The notes beneath the pieces are model-generated. The model worked only from the letters and a program-made list of their open reading frames with translations, had not been told where the DNA came from and did no database searches. This document shows, piece after piece, positions 10,277 to 19,180 of a stretch of DNA of 64,000 nt (positions are counted from its first letter, which is position 1; each line of letters opens with the position of its first letter). This stretch comes from an uncultured Tenacibaculum sp. (GTDB taxonomy: Bacteria; Bacteroidota; Bacteroidia; Flavobacteriales; Flavobacteriaceae), in the NCBI GenBank assembly GCA_947504185.1, contig CANNGJ010000011.1:1-64000 (forward strand), in the 5' to 3' direction. A program made the translations under genes and the position numbers.

Positions 10277-10804
10277 ATGAAAAAATTAGTTTTATTAATG
10301 GTTATGATATTGTTTTTTTCATGTGGTAGCCATCGAAGTTTTCAAAGTTTTTTTAATAATCATAAAAATGATATAGGTGTTACTGCTTTTCAGGTGCCTA
10401 ATTTTATGAGAAGTCTTTTGGGGTCAATTTCACCAGAAATGAGTTCTGTGTTTTCAAATGTAAGAGATTTTAAATTTTTAACATTTAAGAATATGACAAG
10501 AGAAAAACAACAACTGCTTATTAAGGAGATGAATATGGTTACTGGTGATAGATTTACAGATGTTCTTAGAGTTAATACTCTTGAGAAGACAAAAATAGTT
10601 TCGGTATTGGAGCATGTTGATGTAGTAAAACAAGCAATAATTTTTAATTCAACATTAGATAAAACATCAGTTTTTTATTTAAAAGGAAATTTTGATCCTA
10701 ATCAGATTAAGAAAATATCTGAAGCAAATCAGTTTGAGGATTTGTCGAATAAATTATTACAACAGTATTCAATATCAACACCAGGTATAAACCCGATAAA
10801 TTAA
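10277..10804 (+). CDS. DUF4252-type lipoprotein
   Basis: The 175-residue protein starts with a lipoprotein signal (MKKLVLLMVMILFFSCGSH, lipobox cysteine at 16), so it should be anchored in the envelope. The mature part resembles DUF4252 proteins of Bacteroidetes: a short N-terminal helix region, then alternating strands and helices, with the ending on loosely conserved hydrophilic sequence. Function is unknown for the family. Its stop codon directly abuts the ATG of the next lipoprotein gene, so the two are cotranslated. Confidence 0.7.
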   Translation: MKKLVLLMVMILFFSCGSHRSFQSFFNNHKNDIGVTAFQVPNFMRSLLGSISPEMSSVFSNVRDFKFLTFKNMTREKQQLLIKEMNMVTGDRFTDVLRVNTLEKTKIVSVLEHVDVVKQAIIFNSTLDKTSVFYLKGNFDPNQIKKISEANQFEDLSNKLLQQYSISTPGINPIN

Positions 10805-11410
10805 ATGAGATATATTTTGTTATTAACGTTAATAATAACGTTGCAATCTTGCGAAGGTCAAAAGAAAAAAGCGAGAGTAGGGGATTCTGATTTTCAGATC
10901 AAAATGAATGCAAAATTTAAAGATGCTTCTAAATCTCCATTAACTAAAAAAGGATTAAGGAGGTTTAAAGAGTTAGATTTCTTTCTTATAGATAATACAT
11001 TTAAAGTGAATGCAAAGTTGGTTAAAACACCAGATGCACCTACTTTTAATTTCCCAACAACTACAGATAGAGTTGCTGTTTATGAAAAATATGGAATAGT
11101 TAGTTTTACCATTGAAGGAAAAGAGTTTGAACTAGCTATTTATAAAGATGAGAATCCGAAGCCAGAATATGCAGACCATTTATTTTTACCTTTTTTTGAT
11201 AATACAAATGGAAAAACTTCTTATAGTGGAGGAAGGTTTATAGATGTATTAACTTCTGATGAAAATGAAGACGGAACGATTACTATAGATTTTAATAAAG
11301 CATACAATCCGTATTGTGCATATAGTGATCGTTATTCTTGCCCAATCACTCCAAGAGATAATTATTTAGATATTGAAATAAAAGCTGGGGTAATGGCTTA
11401 TAAAAAATAA
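10805..11410 (+). CDS. DUF1684 lipoprotein
   Basis: This 201-residue protein has a lipobox (LLTLIITLQSCEGQ, cysteine 16). The C-terminal half matches the DUF1684 pattern: a strand with FPTTTDRVAVYEKYG, then LFLPFFDNTNGKTSYSGGRF, then DFNKAYNPYCAYSDRYSCP, where the NPYCAY...YSCP signature is typical. DUF1684 proteins are all-beta and of unknown biochemical role, often found as secreted or lipid-anchored proteins. It follows the DUF4252 gene with no gap and ends at a bidirectional terminator. Confidence 0.85.
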   Translation: MRYILLLTLIITLQSCEGQKKKARVGDSDFQIKMNAKFKDASKSPLTKKGLRRFKELDFFLIDNTFKVNAKLVKTPDAPTFNFPTTTDRVAVYEKYGIVSFTIEGKEFELAIYKDENPKPEYADHLFLPFFDNTNGKTSYSGGRFIDVLTSDENEDGTITIDFNKAYNPYCAYSDRYSCPITPRDNYLDIEIKAGVMAYKK

Positions 11411-11432
11411 AAATCCTGCATTTGCAGGATTT
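11411..11432. terminator. Bidirectional terminator between convergent genes
   Basis: The stem AAATCCTGC/GCAGGATTT has a 4-nt loop, with A-rich sequence on the left and T-rich on the right. It sits between the 3' ends of the DUF1684 gene and the convergent enoyl-CoA hydratase gene and can serve both. Confidence 0.85.
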
Positions 11433-11437
11433 TTATT

Positions 11438-12142
11438 TTATGATGGAGGATTTAATCCCTCTTTAGTGTCAGAATCTATAGCTTTTGCTAAAGCATCTAA
11501 ATATGGTTTTCTAACCTTTAACTTAGTTTCTGCATGTGCTTTTTTGTTTAGTTTCGAAAACATTTCAGCTATTTTAATTGCTGTTGGTAATAAATGAGTT
11601 TCAGGAACAATTTTATCTAAAAATCCGGCAGTAATTGCATCTTTAGGATTGTATATTTCTGAGTTATTTACACTTCGTTCAAAATATACTGGAGATAAGC
11701 GACTCTTTGCAATTTCTATACCTGCATTGTGCATCGTCATACCTATCATGACTTCGTTTAATCCAATTTTAAACTCTCCTTCAGTTCCTAGTCTATAATC
11801 TGAAGAAAGTAGTAAGAAAGTTCCTTTGGCAATTGCATGCCCTGTGCAGGCTGTGATAATTGGATATGGGAAAGATAGCATTCTGTATGATAGTTTAGAC
11901 CCTTTAGTAACTAATTCTAAAGCAGATTCAGCAGATGTTGTCATGCTCTTTAAGTCGTATCCAGCAGAAAATATTCCTGGTTGTCCAGTTAATATCACAA
12001 TTTTCTGTTCTTGTTCAGCTTTATCAAATGCTTCATTTAGAGCATCAATTACTTCATGAGAAATAGCATTTGCTTTTCCGTTGTTAATTGTAATGATTGC
12101 GTAAACGTCGTCTGTTGAGGTATATTGAATTAATTCGTTCAT
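11438..12142 (-). CDS. Enoyl-CoA hydratase/isomerase (crotonase) family protein
   Basis: This 234-residue cytoplasmic protein has the crotonase fold. Seen are the oxyanion-hole region GQPGIFSAGYDLKSM near residues 53-68 and the second oxyanion segment ITACTGHAIAKGTFLLLSSDYR near 96-117. The chain is shorter than the usual 255-260 residues at its C-terminus. The glutamates that act as acid/base in true hydratases are not obviously in place, so the substrate and exact reaction are uncertain. It lies 5 bp upstream of crcB on the minus strand's reading direction from crcB, so both may share one transcript. Confidence 0.85.
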   Translation of the reverse strand: MNELIQYTSTDDVYAIITINNGKANAISHEVIDALNEAFDKAEQEQKIVILTGQPGIFSAGYDLKSMTTSAESALELVTKGSKLSYRMLSFPYPIITACTGHAIAKGTFLLLSSDYRLGTEGEFKIGLNEVMIGMTMHNAGIEIAKSRLSPVYFERSVNNSEIYNPKDAITAGFLDKIVPETHLLPTAIKIAEMFSKLNKKAHAETKLKVRKPYLDALAKAIDSDTKEGLNPPS

Positions 12143-12147
12143 GTTTT

Positions 12148-12519
12148 TTAAATAAATTTAATAAGATAGATTCCGGCGAAAACAGCTAAAAAACCAAAGA
12201 TAAAACTAGCAATTGTATAAAAAGCAAAAGAAGTAAAATCTCCAGATTTTAAAAAAATATGATTTTCGTAGGCAAATGTAGAAAAGGTAGTGAAGCCTCC
12301 ACAAAATCCAGTAGCTAATAATAGTGTGTGGTCTTGTGATAAATTTTCGTTTTTAGCAGCTAATCCTAAAATAATTCCAATAAGTAAGCTACCTAAAATA
12401 TTAGCAGTAAATGTTCCGTACGGAATTCCTGTTTGAGAATTGTTTAAGAATTTACCAATGAGGTATCGTAAGATACTTCCTGTTCCTCCACCGATAAAAA
12501 CGAGTAGTAATTGCTTCAT
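12148..12519 (-). CDS. crcB: Fluoride ion channel CrcB/Fluc
   Basis: This 123-residue four-helix membrane protein exports fluoride as a dual-topology dimer. Family hallmarks are the N-terminal GGGTGSILRYLIGK and the central GFCGGFTTFSTFAYE, which supplies the pore phenylalanines and the sodium-binding break. I prefer the ATG at 12519 to one 27 bp upstream because the upstream start falls next to the terminator at 12531-12569 and family members begin with this hydrophobic stretch. No fluoride riboswitch is visible upstream. Confidence 0.93.
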   Translation of the reverse strand: MKQLLLVFIGGGTGSILRYLIGKFLNNSQTGIPYGTFTANILGSLLIGIILGLAAKNENLSQDHTLLLATGFCGGFTTFSTFAYENHIFLKSGDFTSFAFYTIASFIFGFLAVFAGIYLIKFI

Positions 12520-12530
12520 AGATATGCTAA

Positions 12531-12569
12531 AATAATAAAACCTCACGATTAGGGTGAGGTTTTATTATT
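12531..12569 (-). terminator. Strong terminator after the DoxX-family gene
   Basis: A 16-bp perfect stem (arms 12531-12546 and 12554-12569, core CCTCAC/GTGAGG, 7-nt loop) has AT-rich outer arms that supply the U-tract on either strand. It lies 17 bp after the DoxX-family stop codon. Confidence 0.8.
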
Positions 12570-12585
12570 TTTTAATTGGGCATTG

Positions 12586-13557
12586 TTATTTTAGAATAAC
12601 ATCATCGGCGTCAGTCCAATTCCATTTTCCAACAATAGTTCCGTTTTCAACCGTTATAATTCCTGGGTTTGCTCTAATGGCAGTTTTTAAAGCAGTTTCA
12701 TCACAAAAACCAAAGGTATAAGGTAAATTGAATTCTTTTTGAGTTGCCGCTAAATCTTCAATATAAGAAGCTGTTAAAACATACACTTCATATCCTTTTG
12801 CTTTAGCATCTGCAGCTACTTTTGAAACTGCTGGTAAGCCATCTTTATTCATTTTTTCAAAATTATAAAGCATGATAAGCATTGCTTTATCTTTTGCAAG
12901 CATGTCTTCTAATTTGTCTCCATCATCAGTTTCAATCATGAAATCATGAATTGGTGGAACTTCATCGCTACCTTCTTGATATGCCATTCCTTCAGCAATA
13001 TTTGTACCTATAGAATATGCTCTAAAATCAATAATTGGTAAGTGTTGTAAAACATAATAGGTAACTAATAATGATAAGAATATTGACACGTATGTGCTTA
13101 ATGAAGCTACTTTATCAGAAATTAAAGGTTTAATATATTTTAATCCTAAAATTAAAATGATAATAAATACCATAAATACTACATTCTTGTAAAATGTTTC
13201 TTTAGGTGTTAATTTTAAAGCGTCTCCAAAACATCCACAATCTGTTACTTTGTTGTAAGTGTATGAATACCATGTTAAGAATAAGAATATTAAATTCAGG
13301 CTAAATAAACTCCAAACGGTAAATTTTGACTTAAAACCAACTAAAAGCATTACTCCTAAAACTAATTCTGTAACAATTAAAAGAATAGAGAATGGTAAAG
13401 TATAAGGAATTAAAAATTCCATATTTAATACACCTTCACTAAAATATTCTTGAAACTTGTATTGAGAACCAATAGGGTCTACCAGTTTTACAAATCCTGA
13501 GTAGATAAATAAAAGACCTACTAGTACTCTTGATATGTGAGTTAATATTTTTAACAT
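12586..13557 (-). CDS. DoxX/MauE-family membrane protein with thioredoxin-like C-terminal domain (BT_3928 type)
   Basis: The 323-residue protein has a DoxX/MauE-like membrane half with about five helices (residues 1-175), beginning HISRVLVGLLFIYSGFVKLVDP and carrying a CGCFGD motif near 108-113. The second half is a soluble domain (about 195-323) that looks thioredoxin-like, but no CxxC is seen in it. It is probably an inner-membrane protein with the soluble domain outside, linked to redox or respiratory maturation, as inferred from the MauE relation. It starts 18 bp after the DUF1599 gene. Confidence 0.85.
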   Translation of the reverse strand: MLKILTHISRVLVGLLFIYSGFVKLVDPIGSQYKFQEYFSEGVLNMEFLIPYTLPFSILLIVTELVLGVMLLVGFKSKFTVWSLFSLNLIFLFLTWYSYTYNKVTDCGCFGDALKLTPKETFYKNVVFMVFIIILILGLKYIKPLISDKVASLSTYVSIFLSLLVTYYVLQHLPIIDFRAYSIGTNIAEGMAYQEGSDEVPPIHDFMIETDDGDKLEDMLAKDKAMLIMLYNFEKMNKDGLPAVSKVAADAKAKGYEVYVLTASYIEDLAATQKEFNLPYTFGFCDETALKTAIRANPGIITVENGTIVGKWNWTDADDVILK

Positions 13558-13575
13558 AATTTTTAGGGGTTTAAG

Positions 13576-14121
13576 TTAACTGTCTAATTCTGAATGATGA
13601 ATCAGAGCAAAAATAGCATAATTAATCATGTCTTGATAATTTGCATCTATTCCTTCTGAAACGATTGTTTTTCCTTGGTTGTCTTCAATTTGTTTTACGC
13701 GAAGTAATTTTTGGAGAATTAAATCGGTTAAAGATGAAATTCTCATATCTCTCCATGCCTCACCATAGTCATGGTTTTTATTTTCCATTAACTCTTTGGT
13801 AATTTTTGAATGCTTATCATATAATAAAGTTGCTTCATCAGTATTTAAATCTGGCTGTTCAACTACACCTAATTCTAACTGAATTAAAGCCATGATAGAA
13901 TAATTGATAATACCAATAAATTCTGATTTTTCTCCTTCATCAACTTTGCGTTCAGTATTTTCTTGTAATTGACGTATACGTTGTGCTTTTATAAATATTT
14001 GATCGGTTAATGAAGGAAGTCTTAATATTCTCCATGCACTACCATAGTCACTCATTTTTTTAATAAACAAACTTCTACATTCTTCTACTACTGCATCGTA
14101 TTGTTTGGATGTGTTTTGCAT
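13576..14121 (-). CDS. DUF1599 protein with two tandem repeats
   Basis: This 181-residue cytoplasmic protein consists of two copies of the DUF1599 (nucleotide-modification-associated) unit. The first contains KMSDYGSAWRILRLPSLTDQ and the second NKNHDYGEAWRDMRISSLTD, each followed by RIRQL/RVKQIED and an INYSIMALIQ-type helix. Function is not established. A -7 element (TATTTTTG) lies on the minus strand at 14146-14153, between this gene and divergent folP. The DoxX-type gene follows, forming a pair often seen in Bacteroidetes. Confidence 0.88.
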   Translation of the reverse strand: MQNTSKQYDAVVEECRSLFIKKMSDYGSAWRILRLPSLTDQIFIKAQRIRQLQENTERKVDEGEKSEFIGIINYSIMALIQLELGVVEQPDLNTDEATLLYDKHSKITKELMENKNHDYGEAWRDMRISSLTDLILQKLLRVKQIEDNQGKTIVSEGIDANYQDMINYAIFALIHHSELDS

Positions 14122-14201
14122 CTTTTTTATTTAAAAGTAATCGACCAAAAATAGTAAATATTAAAAGCTTTTCGTTTATTTTTACTTGGAAATTTATTAC
14201 G

Positions 14202-15023
14202 ATGACGATTAATTGTAAAGGAAACTTAATAGACCTCACGACTCCTAAAGTTATGGGGATTTTAAATATAACTCCTGATTCTTTTTTTGATGGAGGGAAA
14301 TATAAGGATGCAGCTGATATTTTAAATCAAACTGAAAAGATGTTAAATGAAGGAGCAACTTTTATTGATGTTGGAGCTTACTCATCTCGTCCTGGCGCGA
14401 AACATATTTCAGAGGATGAAGAATTGCAGAGGATTGTTCCAGTAATTGATTTGTTGATGAATAAGTTTCCCGAAATATTGATTTCTGTTGATAGCTTTAG
14501 AAGTAGAGTGGTAGAAGAAACGATAAATCATGGAGCAGCAATAATTAATGATATTTCTGGAGGTAAAATGGATGAGGCAATGTTTAAAACTGTCGCGAAG
14601 TTACAAGTGCCTTATATTATGATGCATATGCAAGGTACTCCTCAAAACATGCAAAAGAATCCTGTTTATGACGATGTAGTAAAAGAAGTAATTTCCTTTT
14701 TTTCGGATCAAATATTTAAACTTAGAGCCTTAAAAGTAAACGATGTAATTATTGATGTAGGTTTTGGCTTTGGAAAAACAGTTGAACACAATTACGAGTT
14801 GTTGAATAAATTACAATTGTTTAAAAATTTAGATGTTCCGATATTAACAGGGGTTTCTAGAAAATCGATGTTGTATAATGTTTTAGGTATTTCAGCAAAA
14901 GAAGCATTAAATGCAACTACAGTTGCAAATACAATTGCTTTATTAAACGGAACAAATATTTTAAGAGTGCATGATGTAAAAGAAGCAGTTGAGGCTGTTA
15001 CTATTGTGAATCAATTATCATAA
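14202..15023 (+). CDS. folP: Dihydropteroate synthase
   Basis: This folate-pathway enzyme condenses 4-aminobenzoate with hydroxymethyl-dihydropterin pyrophosphate. The TIM-barrel signatures are present in order: MGILNITPDSFFDGGKY, DVGAYSSRPGA, ISVDSFRS, INDISGG, MHMQGTPQNMQ, DVGFGFGKTVEHN and GVSRKSM. I chose the ATG at 14202 (273 residues); the 93 in-frame bases upstream overlap the DUF1599 start and its promoter and encode nothing family-like. cdaA follows after 33 bp on the same strand. Confidence 0.96.
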   Translation: MTINCKGNLIDLTTPKVMGILNITPDSFFDGGKYKDAADILNQTEKMLNEGATFIDVGAYSSRPGAKHISEDEELQRIVPVIDLLMNKFPEILISVDSFRSRVVEETINHGAAIINDISGGKMDEAMFKTVAKLQVPYIMMHMQGTPQNMQKNPVYDDVVKEVISFFSDQIFKLRALKVNDVIIDVGFGFGKTVEHNYELLNKLQLFKNLDVPILTGVSRKSMLYNVLGISAKEALNATTVANTIALLNGTNILRVHDVKEAVEAVTIVNQLS

Positions 15024-15056
15024 AATGATTACATTTACTAAAACTTCAAAGATTTA

Positions 15057-15839
15057 ATGAATTTAGATTTTATCAATTTTACTTTTCTAGACGTACTTGA
15101 TATCATTTTAGTTGCTGTTTTATTGTATTATATATACAAGTTGTTAAAAGGGACTGTGGCTATTAATATTGTTATAGGTATCGCATTAATTTTTTTAATT
15201 TGGAAAATAACGCAAGCGCTTCACATGGAAATGCTAAGTGGTATTTTGGGGTATCTTTTATCGGGTGGAGTTATCGCTTTGATTATTGTATTTCAACAAG
15301 AAATCAGGAAGTTTCTATTGATGATTGGAACCACCAATTTTTCATCAAAAAGAGGTTTTTTAAATCAAATCAAATTTTTGCAGTCTGAGATTAGTTCAGA
15401 AATTGATATTGAAACTATTTTAAAAGCATGCACAAGTATGTCTAAAACTCGTACTGGAGCATTGTTAGTTATTGAAAAAACTAATAATCTTGATTTTTTA
15501 GTTAATTCGGGAGATAAAATGAATGCTTTAGTAAATGAAGCAATTATTGAAAGTATTTTTTATAAAAATAGTCCGTTGCATGATGGGGCAACTATAATAC
15601 GAGATAATTATATCATCGCCACTCGGGTTGTATTACCAGTGTCTAACAGTACGAAAATACCAGCACGATTTGGTTTGCGCCATAGAGCTGCGATAGGAGT
15701 TACTGAAAAAACAGATGCAGTTTGTTTATTGGTGTCAGAAGAAACAGGTGAAATATCGTATATAAACAACGGAGAGTTTGTATTGTATAAAACACTAGAA
15801 GAATTATTTAAAAAGCTTCAAAAAGATTTGACAACTTAA
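15057..15839 (+). CDS. cdaA: Diadenylate cyclase CdaA
   Basis: This 260-residue enzyme makes cyclic di-AMP from two ATP. Three membrane helices fill about residues 12-90, and a DAC/DisA_N domain follows. The catalytic DGA motif (LHDGATIIR) lies near residue 176 and the RHR motif (FGLRHRAAIG) near residue 207. Cyclic di-AMP controls potassium and osmotic balance and cell-wall homeostasis in the bacteria studied. The folP-cdaA order is common in Bacteroidetes, and a terminator follows 3 bp after the stop. Confidence 0.96.
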   Translation: MNLDFINFTFLDVLDIILVAVLLYYIYKLLKGTVAINIVIGIALIFLIWKITQALHMEMLSGILGYLLSGGVIALIIVFQQEIRKFLLMIGTTNFSSKRGFLNQIKFLQSEISSEIDIETILKACTSMSKTRTGALLVIEKTNNLDFLVNSGDKMNALVNEAIIESIFYKNSPLHDGATIIRDNYIIATRVVLPVSNSTKIPARFGLRHRAAIGVTEKTDAVCLLVSEETGEISYINNGEFVLYKTLEELFKKLQKDLTT

Positions 15840-15842
15840 TAT

Positions 15843-15873
15843 AAAAAAGCTCGCAATTTATTGCGAGCTTTTT
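15843..15873 (+). terminator. Terminator of folP-cdaA
   Basis: The stem AAAAAGCTCGCAA/TTGCGAGCTTTTT has a 4-nt loop and a T-rich tail. It lies immediately after cdaA. The symmetric A-run also lets it serve the convergent lipoprotein gene. Confidence 0.9.
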
Positions 15874-15893
15874 ATTTTATATAAAATCTAAAA

Positions 15894-16349
15894 TTATTTA
15901 GCAGGAGCCATTTTAGATTGTAAAGCACTCATTACAGAGTTGAATTTTTTAACTCCTTCTTCATCTAATGAAGCAACAATATCTTTAGCTTTAGTAGCAT
16001 ACTCAACACCTTTTTTAGCTAATTCAGCATTCTTTAATACATCACCTTTAGCGTCGATATATTCTTTAGCATACTCAGAGTAAGACTTTAAATATTCACC
16101 AACTTTAGGGTCTTTAAATTCAGGAATAGTTACTCCTTCAATTGCAGATTGTACAGCTTCTACAGCTTTGTCGGCAGCAGCTTCTACACCATCAACAACT
16201 TTTGTTGCAGCATCTTTAGTTGCATCAGCAGTATTTTCAACAGCTTCAACAGCAGCGTCTTTTACGTCTTTAGCTTCTTCTTTTGCTTTTTTACATGATG
16301 TTGCTAATAAAGCACCAACAACAAATACAGATAAAATTACTTTTTTCAT
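15894..16349 (-). CDS. Alanine/lysine-rich helical lipoprotein, unknown function
   Basis: The 151-residue protein starts with a lipoprotein signal (MKKVILSVFVVGALLATSCKK, cysteine 19). The mature part opens with heptad-like A/K/E/D repeats (roughly KDAAVEAVENTADATKDAA) resembling apolipophorin or LEA-type amphipathic helices. It then continues with VTIPEFKDPKVGEYLKSYSEY and a helical tail. I chose the ATG at 16349 because upstream codons have no signal character. A second lipoprotein at 32123-32593 shares the layout: lipobox, charged repeat, '(V/I)PEFK', helical tail. Envelope stress protection is an inference only. Confidence 0.8.
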   Translation of the reverse strand: MKKVILSVFVVGALLATSCKKAKEEAKDVKDAAVEAVENTADATKDAATKVVDGVEAAADKAVEAVQSAIEGVTIPEFKDPKVGEYLKSYSEYAKEYIDAKGDVLKNAELAKKGVEYATKAKDIVASLDEEGVKKFNSVMSALQSKMAPAK

Positions 16350-16417
16350 CGTTTTATGATTTTTAGTTTTAAGATTGAAACACAAATGTATTATTTTGAA
16401 CGTTGTAAACAAATTAT

Positions 16418-18184
16418 TTACGATACTATTTCAGAGCTAAACTGCTTTTCGTATAAGTTCTTGTAATACCCTTCTTTTTTTTGTAATAATTCAGAGTGTG
16501 TTCCTTGTTCAACTATTAAACCTTTATCCATTACAATTATTGTATCAGCCTTTTTAATGGTAGCTAAACGATGCGCAATTACAATTGAAGTTCTGTCTTT
16601 TGTAATTTTATCTGTAGCATATTGAATCATTTGCTCAGAATGTGTATCTACAGACGAGGTTGCTTCATCTAAAATTAAAACCTTTGGATTACTAACATAA
16701 GCACGTAAAAATGCAATTAATTGACGTTGCCCAGAAGATAACATAGCACCTCTTTCTTTCACATTGTAATTATAGTTATTAGGTAAAGTCATTATAAAAT
16801 CATGAATCCCTATTTGTTTTGCTGCTTGTTGAACTTGAGCAAGTGTAATGCTTTCGTTTTTTATCGTAATATTATTTAAAATAGTATCAGAAAATAAAAA
16901 GACATCTTGTAATACAATTGCTATTTCTTTACGTAATGAAACAATATCATAATCTTCAACAGGAGTATTATCTACACAAATAACTCCACTATCAATTTCA
17001 TAAAAACGATTTATTAAGTTGATGATGGTTGATTTTCCTGCTCCAGTTGCTCCAACTATAGCAACTGTTTGTCCTTTGTTAACATTAAAACTGACTCCTT
17101 TTAAAACTTCTTCATCTTTAATATAGCTAAAACGAACGTTTTTAAAACTAATTTTACCTTGAAGGTTTTCTGTAGTTTTTGTGCCAGTTTTTTTGATGGA
17201 ACTTTCAGTGTCTATAATATCAAAAACTCGTTCTCCAGCAACAATTCCCATTTGTAATTGGTTGAATTTATCAGCAATTTGACGTAGAGGTCTAAATAGC
17301 ATTTGTGCCATTTTAATAAACCCAATAATAACAGCAATATTTGTAGCTTCTCCTTCTACAACTTGTAGTCCTCCATACCAAACAATTAAACCAATGGCTA
17401 TTGATGATAAGATTTCTGCAATAGGAAAAAAGATAGAATAATACCAAACAGTTTTAATATGTGCTTTTGCATGCTTATCATTAATATCGACAAAGTTTTG
17501 ATATTCAATTTTTTCACGATTAAAGAGTTGTACAATTTTCATCCCTGTAACTCTTTCTTGTACAAAACCGTTAAGATTTGCTACTTGGTTTCTAACATCT
17601 TGAAAAGTAGATTTTATAGCTATTTGAAAAAGTTTAGTAGCGTAAATTAAAATAGGGAGCATAGCAAGAGCTATTAAAGCTAATTTCCAATTTGTATAGA
17701 GCATCACAAAAATAACTACAACCATTTTTAAGATATCACTTACAATCATAAAAACACCTTGTGTAAAAAAGTTAGCGATAGTTTCTATATCAGAAACTAC
17801 TCGAGTAACTAATTTACCTACCGATGAGTTATCGAAATAACTCATTTTAAATTCTACTATTTTACGAAAGGTTTTTGCTCTAATGTCTCTAATAATATGT
17901 TGACCTACCCAGTTAGCATAGTAAATAAAAGTGAACTGAAACAGTACTTGTATAAGTAAAGCCGCTAACATAGCGATAGTAAAATATAGTAACCTTGTAG
18001 CATCATTAGTAGTTACAAAATCGTCAATAGCAGTCATTAAAATAACTGGAATTAATACTGAAAATCCAGCCAGTAAAATTGTAGATATTGTTGCTAAAAT
18101 AAATCTAGCACGATATTTTTTTGCAAAGCTCATAAGTCTTGCAAAAATTTTAAAATCAAATGCTTTTCCTGTTGCGTTACTCAC
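16418..18184 (-). CDS. ABC-type multidrug/lipid exporter, fused permease and ATPase
   Basis: This 588-residue half-transporter has a six-helix ABC type I exporter domain (about 1-320) and a nucleotide-binding domain. Walker A is GATGAGKST near residue 380, the signature is LSSGQRQ near 490, and Walker B/D-loop is VLILDEATSSVD, with the H-loop in IVIAHRLAT. It should work as a homo- or heterodimer in the inner membrane; the substrate is not evident. It overlaps the last base of truA, so the two are cotranscribed. Confidence 0.94.
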   Translation of the reverse strand: MSNATGKAFDFKIFARLMSFAKKYRARFILATISTILLAGFSVLIPVILMTAIDDFVTTNDATRLLYFTIAMLAALLIQVLFQFTFIYYANWVGQHIIRDIRAKTFRKIVEFKMSYFDNSSVGKLVTRVVSDIETIANFFTQGVFMIVSDILKMVVVIFVMLYTNWKLALIALAMLPILIYATKLFQIAIKSTFQDVRNQVANLNGFVQERVTGMKIVQLFNREKIEYQNFVDINDKHAKAHIKTVWYYSIFFPIAEILSSIAIGLIVWYGGLQVVEGEATNIAVIIGFIKMAQMLFRPLRQIADKFNQLQMGIVAGERVFDIIDTESSIKKTGTKTTENLQGKISFKNVRFSYIKDEEVLKGVSFNVNKGQTVAIVGATGAGKSTIINLINRFYEIDSGVICVDNTPVEDYDIVSLRKEIAIVLQDVFLFSDTILNNITIKNESITLAQVQQAAKQIGIHDFIMTLPNNYNYNVKERGAMLSSGQRQLIAFLRAYVSNPKVLILDEATSSVDTHSEQMIQYATDKITKDRTSIVIAHRLATIKKADTIIVMDKGLIVEQGTHSELLQKKEGYYKNLYEKQFSSEIVS

Positions 18185-18918
18185 TATATATAATCGTATT
18201 CTACTTTTGTTAAAAATAATCCTTTTGCTGGTACGGAGGTTCCTGCGTTACTTCTGTTCTTACTTTCAATGACAGTTCTAAAATCTTTTACAGTAATTTT
18301 CTCTTTTCCAACATCAATTAAAGTACCAACAATTGCTCTAACCATGTTTCTTAAAAACCGATTGGCACTAATATGAAAAGTCAATTCATTTTTGTTTAGA
18401 ACCCATTTTGCGTTAGTTACATTGCAATTAAAAGTATGTACATCAGTTTTTACTTTTGAGAAACACTCAAAATCTTCATATTCATATAAGATAGTGGCAG
18501 CCTCATTCATCAAATCAATATTTAATCTTTGATGATGTAATTGTAAAGTGGTTTCTAGTAAAAATGGATTACGTCCTAACCAAATTTTATACTCGTAGCT
18601 TCTACTTAGCGCATCAAACCTCGTGTGTGCTTCGTTGTGAACTAATTTGATGTTGAAAATTACAATATCATCTGGTAAGATAGCATTTAATTTATAAGCA
18701 AAATTATTATCTAATTCTTTATCTGTTTCAAAATGAGCAAACATTTGAGAAGCATGTACTCCTGTGTCTGTTCTACCAGCACCTACAACAACTATCTCTT
18801 TTCTTAAAATGGTACTAACAGCTTTGTTAATTTTTTCTTGTACAGAAATTGCATCAGGTTGTATTTGCCAACCGTGATAGTTTTTTCCGTTATAAGCTAA
18901 CTCTATAAAATATTTCAA
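18184..18918 (-). CDS. truA: tRNA pseudouridine(38-40) synthase TruA
   Basis: This 244-residue enzyme makes pseudouridine at positions 38-40 of the tRNA anticodon arm. The catalytic motif is GRTDTGVHASQMFAHF near residues 48-63, with the nucleophilic aspartate in GRTDTG. The later segments SRSYEYKIW, FECFSKV and RFLRNMVRAIVGTLIDVG are family hallmarks. Normal length. It leads the truA-ABC pair on the minus strand. Confidence 0.96.
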   Translation of the reverse strand: MKYFIELAYNGKNYHGWQIQPDAISVQEKINKAVSTILRKEIVVVGAGRTDTGVHASQMFAHFETDKELDNNFAYKLNAILPDDIVIFNIKLVHNEAHTRFDALSRSYEYKIWLGRNPFLLETTLQLHHQRLNIDLMNEAATILYEYEDFECFSKVKTDVHTFNCNVTNAKWVLNKNELTFHISANRFLRNMVRAIVGTLIDVGKEKITVKDFRTVIESKNRSNAGTSVPAKGLFLTKVEYDYI

Positions 18919-19065
18919 AAAAGTACAGGAATTTAAAGGGCTAAATTATGAAATTTTACGATTAGTTTATAGAGACAGATTTGTAAATCTATTTTTTAAA
19001 ATGTTAAATAAACGATAATATTTAAATTATTAACCTATGTTAATCCACAGGTATATAAAGTACTA

Positions 19066-19155
19066 TACATTTGCCGACTCAAAAATAGATAATAAGAGTC
19101 CCCTTTTATTATAATTCCCCAGATGAACCCACAATGTAATGTTGTGGGTTTATTG
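19066..19155 (+). ncRNA. Candidate small RNA or attenuated leader before the metallophosphoesterase gene
   Basis: A -7 element (TACATTTG) at 19066-19073 points right. About 50 nt further lies a 9-bp perfect hairpin (AACCCACAA/TTGTGGGTT, arms 19126-19134 and 19142-19150) followed by a T-rich run. There is no reading frame between them and no gene upstream on this strand. The product would be a 70-75 nt transcript ending at the hairpin, or a leader with an attenuator for the gene starting at 19181. Confidence 0.4.
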
Positions 19156-19180
19156 TTTTAATAGTATTAATTTTGTCTTA

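Noticed and set aside
12125..12138. Near match to the island dyad (TTGAATTAATTCGT)
   Set aside because: It lies in the first codons of the enoyl-CoA hydratase gene, lacks the last two dyad bases, and no TAnnTTTR stands 22 bp away.
14109..14201. N-terminal extension of folP
   Set aside because: It overlaps the divergent gene and its promoter, and homologous sequence begins only at the ATG at 14202.
16168..16359. Plus-strand frame rich in Ala/Ser/Thr over the lipoprotein gene
   Set aside because: It is the antisense shadow of the alanine/lysine-rich repeat.
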